Assembly (NCBI GenBank): GCA_023261545.1
Contig: JAHFOS010000033.1
Location: forward strand, 1 to 33,255
Length of the DNA: 33,255 nucleotides
DNA from: a bacterium
GTDB lineage: Bacteria > Planctomycetota > JADGBV01
Direction of reading: 5' to 3'
Made by a program: the position numbers and the translations under genes. The stretch's first letter is position 1, and each line of letters opens with the position of its first letter. The notes beneath the pieces were generated by a model. It ran no database searches and was not told the DNA's origin. It saw only the letters and a list, made by a program, of their open reading frames with translations. Below are positions 26,839 through 33,255 of this stretch, piece by piece.

Positions 26839-26901
26839 GCTGCGCGCGCAGACCTTCGTCCGCGCGTTGAAAATAGACCTCCAGCCCTAGCATAGCCGGC
26901 C

Positions 26902-27420
26902 ATGCGGGCGCGAGGGTGCAGCGGTGTCGTTCCGATCGTGAGGTGGGCGGCGGCTTTCGCCTTGCTTTTCGCGGGGTGCGCCAACAACGGGCGGCTTTCA
27001 CGAGTGGAGGGCCCGTCGCCGGCCATTTCAACTCCGACAAGGCCGCCCGAAGTCGCGGCGGAAGTCGCGGCCCAGCGCATGGTGAACAACGCCTACCGCG
27101 GTCCTAAATTCGTGAACGTCGCGGCCTTCGAGACCTGGCGGAAATCGGAGAGCGTCCTCGTCGTCGCCGACCTCAACCCCGAGCCGGTGCGCGATAAATA
27201 CGGCAGTATTCCCGGGTCTTTCGTCGTTGACGCCGGCAAGTTCACGGTTCAGAATCTGGGCGGCGACACAAGCCTCCCCGTCGTCTTCTGCGGTCTCAAC
27301 CGCGCGGACCCGGCGCCCGTCAAGGCCGCGGAGCAGGCGCGCACCATGGGATTCCGCAGCGTGTTCGTGCTGCTCGAAGGCATCGAGGGCTGGGCGGCAA
27401 ACCAGCCGACCCAGCCGTGA
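26902..27420 (+). CDS. Lipoprotein with rhodanese-like domain (atypical active-site loop)
   Basis: Lipobox AFALLFAGCANNG; ESVLVVADLNPEPVRDKYGSIPGSFVVDAGKF...LPVVFCGLNRADPAPVKAAEQARTMGFRSVFVLLEGIEGWAAN. Confidence 0.6.
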   Translation: MRARGCSGVVPIVRWAAAFALLFAGCANNGRLSRVEGPSPAISTPTRPPEVAAEVAAQRMVNNAYRGPKFVNVAAFETWRKSESVLVVADLNPEPVRDKYGSIPGSFVVDAGKFTVQNLGGDTSLPVVFCGLNRADPAPVKAAEQARTMGFRSVFVLLEGIEGWAANQPTQP

Positions 27421-27800
27421 AGGAAACGGGAGCCGGGATGCGGCGGCTCCTCGACCCCGCCGGCGAGGAGGAACGCCTGCTGCTACTCCGCGCCAGGCCG
27501 GGCCTGCTCGAACGCTTCAGCGAGGCGGGCGCCGCAAGGCGGCTCTTCGATGAGCTCACCGCCTGCGGCAAAAACGTGATCCTCGATTTCGCGGATCAGC
27601 GCGCCTTCCGCATCGAGCTGCTCGGCGCGCTCGTCGCCGCCCAGTGCCACTTGCGCAAGAACGGTCGCAGCCTGGTGCTGCTGGGGCCGCGCCCGCGCAC
27701 GGCGGCGCTCATCAAGTTCCTCTGCCTGGATGCGCTCCTGCCCTGCTGCCGCGAACTCTCCGAGGCGCGCCAGCACCTGCAGCGGCGCGGGGCGGCCTGA
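27417..27800 (+). CDS. Small STAS-like protein
   Basis: GKNVILDFADQRAFRIELLGALVAAQCHLRKNGRSLVLLGPRPRTAALIKFLCLDALL resembles STAS/anti-sigma-antagonist folds. GTGA overlap with the preceding gene. Confidence 0.45.
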   Translation: MKETGAGMRRLLDPAGEEERLLLLRARPGLLERFSEAGAARRLFDELTACGKNVILDFADQRAFRIELLGALVAAQCHLRKNGRSLVLLGPRPRTAALIKFLCLDALLPCCRELSEARQHLQRRGAA

Positions 27801-27867
27801 TATCGCCGCCAGAGCGTGCGGGACGCGGGCTTTTCGATGGCGTATTTTTGGCTCCGCCGGTCGGAGA

Positions 27868-30800
27868 TCAGGGAGCCTGACTGAAGATATAGTCTGAGAC
27901 CTCCACATGGGCCTCACCGCTGGAGGTGCCGTCTCCGAAAGCAAGATTGGGAGGGTTAACGGTTGGAATGGGTGCTTTAGTACCGACGAACACGTTGTCG
28001 ATATACAAATTGTACCCTACTCCCGGCGTTGCCTCCATGCGATAAACATGGGCTTGCAAGGTGTTGACGGAAGATGTGATTAGAGTCGCGCCATCCCCAG
28101 CATAGACGCCGTCCTGGGCCACCGCGAAGCCATACGCATCGGTGCCGGTGTATCCAAAAATATCAAATCCCAGTTTGTTGGATCCCGTTTGACTGATAAC
28201 GCGGACTGTGCAGGAAATCGTGAAGGGAAGCGCCGAATTAATCGCGTTGGCGTAATAATAACTGTAAGAATTGGGCTGGAGAAGGGTGTTTTGCGTCAGC
28301 TTAGCCCCATTCACTGAAAAAACACTGGTCTCAGCTCGCGAAGGAACCTCATTGTTGGCATACGTCCAACCCTGTGTGCTCGGAAGGCCACCGAAACTCA
28401 GGCTGATGGTCCGGTTTTGCACAGCGAAAGTGCCGGCGCAGGTGCCGTAGGAAATTCCGCCGCTCGTCAACCGCAACAGATAGCTGGAGCCGTTACCGGA
28501 CGTGGCGGTGTTCCAGGAATAACGCCCCGCATGCACGTTGATACCGGTGGCGATGGTCCCGGAGGTGACCCAGGCATTGGTGGTGTACTGGATATCAACG
28601 GTGGCCGAGCGCCCCCATCCTCCCGAGGTGGTCCAGGCGATGGTCTGGACGCCAGACCAGGTTTCGCCGCCCGCCGGGGCGCTGAAAATCAGGGAGTTTG
28701 AGCCCTGGGTGAGCGTGTAGGCGGAAATCTCAACCCGGGCCTGGCTGAAGGACGAGCCGTCGCCGAAGGAAGCCGAACCGGGTCCGTTTTCGTTGGCGGA
28801 TTGATACGCTCGTGTGCCGATGAGGTTGTTGTCGACAAAAAGTGTATAGCCGAAACCCGGGGTGGCCTCGATGCGATAGTTGTGCATCTGGGTGGTGTCC
28901 ACCGCGGTGGTGATCAGAGTTGACATGTCAGCTCCGTAAATCCCTCCCTGAGCCAGGGTGATGCCGTGTCTTTCAATACCATCTGCCTGGGCCGCCAGCA
29001 TGAAGCCACCCTGATTGCTCGTCCCTGACTGGCTGATGACCCTGACGTTACTGGAGATGGTGAAGGGCAACGTGGGATTGAAGGCCGAGGTGATAAAGTA
29101 GGCGTAGGAGTTGGGTAGGCCCACGGTGTTCTGCATCAGCTTGGTTCCGTCCACTGAAAAAACCGAGGATTCAGCCCGCGATGGGGTCTCATTATTGGTG
29201 TACGTCCACCCCTGGGCGCTGGGCAGGCTGCCGAAGGCCAGAGAGATGGTGGTCTCCGGCGTTGCCGAGTTCTGCACCGTGAACGTTCCCGGGCTGGTGC
29301 CGTAAGCGACGCCGCCACTCATCAACCGCAAGCGGTAGCTGCCGCCGTTGCTCACCGAGGCCGTGTTCCAGGTGTAAGCCCCCGCATGCACGCTGAGGCC
29401 CGAAGCAACGGTGGTAGAGTTGGCCCAGGCGTTGCTGGTGATTTCAACGTTGACGGTGTCGGAGGTGTTCCAACTGCCCGCCGTGCTCCATGAGATGGTC
29501 TGGGCTCCCGACAGAGTCGAGCCCGCGGCCGGAGAAATGAAGGAAAGGGGATCCGTGGTGTAGAGGATGAAATTGTCGTATTCCGCGCCCCGGGTGGGAG
29601 TCTGATTGCGGAAGTCCTGGATCATGACAACGGTGGCGATGGAGTTGACCGTCGTCATCGTTATGGATCGGTGATCGGAGACGTACTGCTGACCCTCAAG
29701 GAGGGCGATGCCGTAGGTCCTGAGTTTGAGCGGATCGATGACAATACTCATTTTAACGTTGTTGCCAGAACCACCCATAACATTGTAATAACCGTCCGCC
29801 GTACTGGTCTCAAGAGTAGCGAACCGCATCCAGTGGCCATCAGGCCTTTGGTTCCCGGCGCCGTAACGATCCGCATAAAAACCCCATTGGATCCGCCCAT
29901 TCGTGCCCGTGGCGTCATCGAGGAGAATCGCCGAGGCATGTGTCATGGGGTCGCTGGTCTTGGCATAGACGTCAAAGGTCAAGACGTTGATTTTTGTAGC
30001 GTCAAGGGAAATGCTCCGCCGCAGATGCGGTTGCAAGCCCGTGCCGGGATCCGTGAGGCCATCGGCGACCTTGGAGGATAAACCTGTCCCATTGTTCACG
30101 AACACCGTGTTTCCGGTCCAGCCCCCCTGGCCATTCAGATCGCTGCCTGCGGCATAGCTTTCAAAATTCTCTTGCCAGAGGATGGCACTGGACGTCGGCG
30201 CGCTCACCAAGATGCTGTCGTTGGCGGGATTGGCCAAGTTGACGTTATTGGTGATAGCTACCTGGAAGGTTTCGGCGGTGGCATCGGAAAGCCGCACCGC
30301 GGCCGCTCCCCCTGTAACGGTTACCGTCTCCGCACCGCCGGCCACCCCGTAACTCCCGTCCCCCGTTCCCGTCACCACCCCGATAATCTTGCCGCTGCGC
30401 GTGGGAGAGAAGGTGACCTGGGTGGTGTTGTCCGAGACAACAGGACGTCCCAGCATGTCGTTGACACGGATGGTAAGTGTGGTGTTCCCCCCGGCGGTGA
30501 AATCCGCTCCCGGCGAGGCGATGGAAAGACCGTTGCCAGACGCGAGGTTGAAGATGTAGGCGGAGCCGGAATCGGAGCCAAGGTCGTCGTCGAGAATAGC
30601 GCTGATCATGACAGCGTTGCCTGAAAGGACCACACCCTCACCGAACTGGTCCCCAGCGGCGGTGTCCGACCCCCTGAACTTAGCCTTCTCAACCCAGGTG
30701 TTGCCGGATGTGTTGACGAAGACGTAAGTCGAACCGGAATCCGTGCCACCATCGTCATCAAAGAGGGACCCAACCACAGCCACGTTTCCGGAAATCGACA

Positions 30801-33255
30801 CCGCGTAGCCGAACCAATCTCCTGATGCGGCGTCCGAAGCCACGAGCTTGGCCTGCTGCACCCATGTGTTGCCCGAAGTGTTGGCAAAAATATAGGCAGC
30901 ACCTGATTCGGACCCAACCCCGTCCGTCCCCAAAGCACCCACGATAGCCATATTGCCCTCCAGGCAGACGGAGTGGCCAAAAGTATCATTCAATACGGGG
31001 TCGGAGGCCGTCAGCAGGGCTTCCTGCGTCCAGGTACTTCCCGAAGTGTTGGCAAAAACGTAGGCGGCGCCGACATTAGTCGAGCTCCCGTAGTCAGCGA
31101 GTTGGGCGCCAACAAGGACCTTGTTCCCAGAAAGGCTCATCGAGATGCCGAAAAGATCTCCCGCAACCGTTTGGGAGCCATGGAACTTGGCCTGTTGCAC
31201 CCAGGTGCTCCCGGAAGTGTTGGCGAAGATATAAGCCGAGCCCGAATCCACACCTGGATCATCGTCGTGATACGCGCCTACGGCAGCCAGGTTGCCGGAG
31301 AGCGACACGGCATAGCCAAACTCATCTCCGGCCGCCGCGTCCGAGGCCACGAGCTTGGCCTGCTGAACCCAGGTGCTTCCCGAGGTGTTCGCGAAGACGT
31401 AGGCGGCTCCAGCCGTGGATCCACCGCTGCTGTCCCGGTGGCAGCTCACGAGGCAACGATTACCGGAGATGGAGGCGACATACCCGAACTCTTCGTCCGC
31501 CGCAGCGTCCAAGGCCGTAAGTTTGGTCTGTTGAACCCAGGTGTTACCGGAGGTGTTGGCAAAGATATAGGCCGATCCGGAACTGAGACCCGCATCATCG
31601 TTATAACGCGCGCCGATGACGGCGAGGTTTCCGGAAATAGCGAAGGTATCCTGCCCGAAATGATCTCCCGCCGCTCCGTCCGCGGCGTGGATTTTCGTTT
31701 GCGGAGGCCCGGTGGTGGAAGACGCGCCGCCACTGCTGGCGTTCTGAATCGTGAAGGCGCTGGCGGAGGTGCCATAAGCGATGCCCCCACTGACGAACCG
31801 CAACAAGTAGTTGCCGCCGTCACTTACCGCAGCGGTGTTCCAGGAGTAACTTCCCGCGTGGGCGCTGATTCCCGAGGCTACCGTGCCAATGGAAGCCCAT
31901 GCGTTCGTGGTGTACTGGATATCGACGGTGGCCGTGCTCGGCCAGCCTCCCGAAGTGGTCCAGGCAATAGTCTGAGTGCTAGACCAGGTCTCGCCGCCGG
32001 CCGGGGCGCTGAAAATCAGGGAGTTGCTGCCCTGGGTGAAGGTGTAGCTCGTGACGTCCACTTGGGCCTGGCTGAAGGAGGACCAGTCGCCCAAGGCCAG
32101 GATGTTGCCTTGGGGCGTTGCAAAATTGTAGAAAGGACGCGTGAAGACGAAAGCGTTGTCCACGAAGAAGTTGTAGCCGGTCCCCGGCGTCGCCTCAATG
32201 CGATAGACGTGGGGCTGCGTCGTGTTGATGGCGGACGTGATTAAAGTCGATCCATTATCAACGTAGATGCCACCCTGCCCCAGCGCTATGCCGTAGCTTT
32301 CTGAGCCCCTGGTCGCATCGATGACGAAACCCTGCTGGTTGCTAGTTCCAGACTGGCTGATGACGCGGGCGGTGCAGGAAATGGTGAAGGGCGCGGCGGG
32401 ATTGAACGCGTTGGCATAGGTATAATAATAAGCATTGGGCAGACCCAGGGTATTTTGTGTCAGCTTGGTTCCGTCCACGGAAAAGACCGCAGCTTCAGCC
32501 CGCGACGGGGTCTCATTATTCGTGTACGTCCACCCCTGGGCGCTCGGCAGATTGTTGAAACTCAGGGTCACGGAGCTAGGTGTTGCCGTGTTGTTCTGCA
32601 CCGTGAAGGCACCCGGGCTGGTGCCGTAAGCGATGCCACCGCTCACCAACCGCAAGAGGTAGCTGCTGCCGTTGCTCACGGAGGCTGTGTTCCAGGCATA
32701 GCTTCCCGTATGCACGTTGATTCCGGAGACGATGGATGAGGATGTGGTCCAGGCGTTGGAGGTGGCCTCGATGTTGACGGTGTCGGAGGGGTTCCAACTG
32801 CCAGCCGTGCTCCAGGAGATCGTCTGGGTTCCCGACAGGGTCGAGCCCACGGCAGGAGCAATGAAGGAAAGGGGATCCGTGGTGTAGAGGATGAAGTTGT
32901 CGTATTCCGCGCCCCGGGTGGGCGTCTGGTTGCGGAAGTCCTGGTACATGATGACGGAGTTGATGGAATTGATGGTCGTCATGGCGATGGTTCGGTGATC
33001 GGAAACGTATTGTTGACCTGCAAAGGAGGCAACACCGTAGGTCTTGAGTTTAAGCGGGTCAAGGACAACAGTCATCTGGAGGTTGTTGCCAGAACCACCC
33101 AGCACATCGTAATAGGATGTATCATAGGTGCTAAACCGGCACCAGTGGCCATTCGGTGTTTGAGGGAGTCCGTTGCTATCGGCATCGAACTGCCAGCCCA
33201 TAATCCTATTCATCGAATCGCTCGTGTTGGCGGTGCCTCGGAAAAATAACCCCGT
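27868..33255 (-). CDS. Giant modular extracellular-type repeat protein with seven FG-GAP repeats (5' end beyond window)
   Basis: The ORF stays open from stop 27868 to the window edge: the 14 codons upstream of the listed Met (33213) have no stop and match the internal repeat context. Repeated lectin-like and Kre9/KNH-like modules flank an FG-GAP block. Confidence 0.85.
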   Translation of the reverse strand, partial: TGLFFRGTANTSDSMNRIMGWQFDADSNGLPQTPNGHWCRFSTYDTSYYDVLGGSGNNLQMTVVLDPLKLKTYGVASFAGQQYVSDHRTIAMTTINSINSVIMYQDFRNQTPTRGAEYDNFILYTTDPLSFIAPAVGSTLSGTQTISWSTAGSWNPSDTVNIEATSNAWTTSSSIVSGINVHTGSYAWNTASVSNGSSYLLRLVSGGIAYGTSPGAFTVQNNTATPSSVTLSFNNLPSAQGWTYTNNETPSRAEAAVFSVDGTKLTQNTLGLPNAYYYTYANAFNPAAPFTISCTARVISQSGTSNQQGFVIDATRGSESYGIALGQGGIYVDNGSTLITSAINTTQPHVYRIEATPGTGYNFFVDNAFVFTRPFYNFATPQGNILALGDWSSFSQAQVDVTSYTFTQGSNSLIFSAPAGGETWSSTQTIAWTTSGGWPSTATVDIQYTTNAWASIGTVASGISAHAGSYSWNTAAVSDGGNYLLRFVSGGIAYGTSASAFTIQNASSGGASSTTGPPQTKIHAADGAAGDHFGQDTFAISGNLAVIGARYNDDAGLSSGSAYIFANTSGNTWVQQTKLTALDAAADEEFGYVASISGNRCLVSCHRDSSGGSTAGAAYVFANTSGSTWVQQAKLVASDAAAGDEFGYAVSLSGNLAAVGAYHDDDPGVDSGSAYIFANTSGSTWVQQAKFHGSQTVAGDLFGISMSLSGNKVLVGAQLADYGSSTNVGAAYVFANTSGSTWTQEALLTASDPVLNDTFGHSVCLEGNMAIVGALGTDGVGSESGAAYIFANTSGNTWVQQAKLVASDAASGDWFGYAVSISGNVAVVGSLFDDDGGTDSGSTYVFVNTSGNTWVEKAKFRGSDTAAGDQFGEGVVLSGNAVMISAILDDDLGSDSGSAYIFNLASGNGLSIASPGADFTAGGNTTLTIRVNDMLGRPVVSDNTTQVTFSPTRSGKIIGVVTGTGDGSYGVAGGAETVTVTGGAAAVRLSDATAETFQVAITNNVNLANPANDSILVSAPTSSAILWQENFESYAAGSDLNGQGGWTGNTVFVNNGTGLSSKVADGLTDPGTGLQPHLRRSISLDATKINVLTFDVYAKTSDPMTHASAILLDDATGTNGRIQWGFYADRYGAGNQRPDGHWMRFATLETSTADGYYNVMGGSGNNVKMSIVIDPLKLRTYGIALLEGQQYVSDHRSITMTTVNSIATVVMIQDFRNQTPTRGAEYDNFILYTTDPLSFISPAAGSTLSGAQTISWSTAGSWNTSDTVNVEITSNAWANSTTVASGLSVHAGAYTWNTASVSNGGSYRLRLMSGGVAYGTSPGTFTVQNSATPETTISLAFGSLPSAQGWTYTNNETPSRAESSVFSVDGTKLMQNTVGLPNSYAYFITSAFNPTLPFTISSNVRVISQSGTSNQGGFMLAAQADGIERHGITLAQGGIYGADMSTLITTAVDTTQMHNYRIEATPGFGYTLFVDNNLIGTRAYQSANENGPGSASFGDGSSFSQARVEISAYTLTQGSNSLIFSAPAGGETWSGVQTIAWTTSGGWGRSATVDIQYTTNAWVTSGTIATGINVHAGRYSWNTATSGNGSSYLLRLTSGGISYGTCAGTFAVQNRTISLSFGGLPSTQGWTYANNEVPSRAETSVFSVNGAKLTQNTLLQPNSYSYYYANAINSALPFTISCTVRVISQTGSNKLGFDIFGYTGTDAYGFAVAQDGVYAGDGATLITSSVNTLQAHVYRMEATPGVGYNLYIDNVFVGTKAPIPTVNPPNLAFGDGTSSGEAHVEVSDYIFSQAP
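28600..33255 (-). repeat. Long internal direct duplication in the giant gene (offset about 3.32 kb)
   Basis: 29521-29790 matches 32845-33115 at high nucleotide identity (offset 3324). 28661-28710 matches 31988-32037 (offset 3327). Confidence 0.8.
30540..31710 (-). repeat. FG-GAP repeat array, 7 copies, about 168-bp (56-aa) period
   Basis: GDHFG, DEEFG, GDEFG, GDLFG, NDTFG, GDWFG and GDQFG copies, each followed by SGN..VG; WVQQAKL-encoding DNA recurs at about 30692, 30860, 31028, 31199, 31367 and 31535. Confidence 0.9.

Noticed and set aside
30540-31710. Regularly spaced repeats resembling a CRISPR or satellite array
   Set aside because: The 168-bp period is in frame and encodes FG-GAP repeats; no short repeat-spacer structure and no cas genes.
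30973-32244. 423-aa plus-strand ORF opposite the FG-GAP block
   Set aside because: Antisense reading of the repeats. Its apparent internal repeats mirror the real minus-strand repeats.

Overview
The window is a high-GC bacterial chromosomal segment. It is mostly ordinary protein-coding genes, with two tRNAs and several palindromic intergenic repeats. I found no CRISPR array, prophage, transposase or recognisable defence island. From left to right it holds: tRNA-Thr(CGT) on the minus strand; a secreted Ala/Pro/Lys-rich protein; tRNA-Ser(GCT) followed 16 nt later by a YqgE/AlgH family gene; a Crp/Fnr regulator; a convergent intergenic region packed with nested inverted repeats; an orphan ABC-2-type ATPase coupled to a membrane protein with a degenerate GGDEF domain; an M48 metallopeptidase coupled to a TPR lipoprotein; a gene-remnant region with a C-terminal MiaE fragment and an N-terminal DEDD exonuclease fragment; a sugar ABC transporter operon (RbsC/RbsA/RbsB type) ending in a secreted glycosidase-like protein; a Uma2 family protein; a minus-strand lptB-purB-cmk-sigma54 activator cluster, in which purB carries a low-GC in-frame insertion; lutABC; a mutarotase-like protein; a degenerate rhodanese-like lipoprotein with a STAS-like gene; and a giant repeat protein (over 1,790 aa, 5' end outside the window) with seven FG-GAP repeats embedded in a roughly 3.3-kb internal duplication. 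The most interesting points are the giant modular protein, the purB insertion, the nested palindromic intergenic island, the degenerate GGDEF/ABC pair and the sugar/glycosidase operon. None is proven to be a new system. All calls were made by eye, without database searches.
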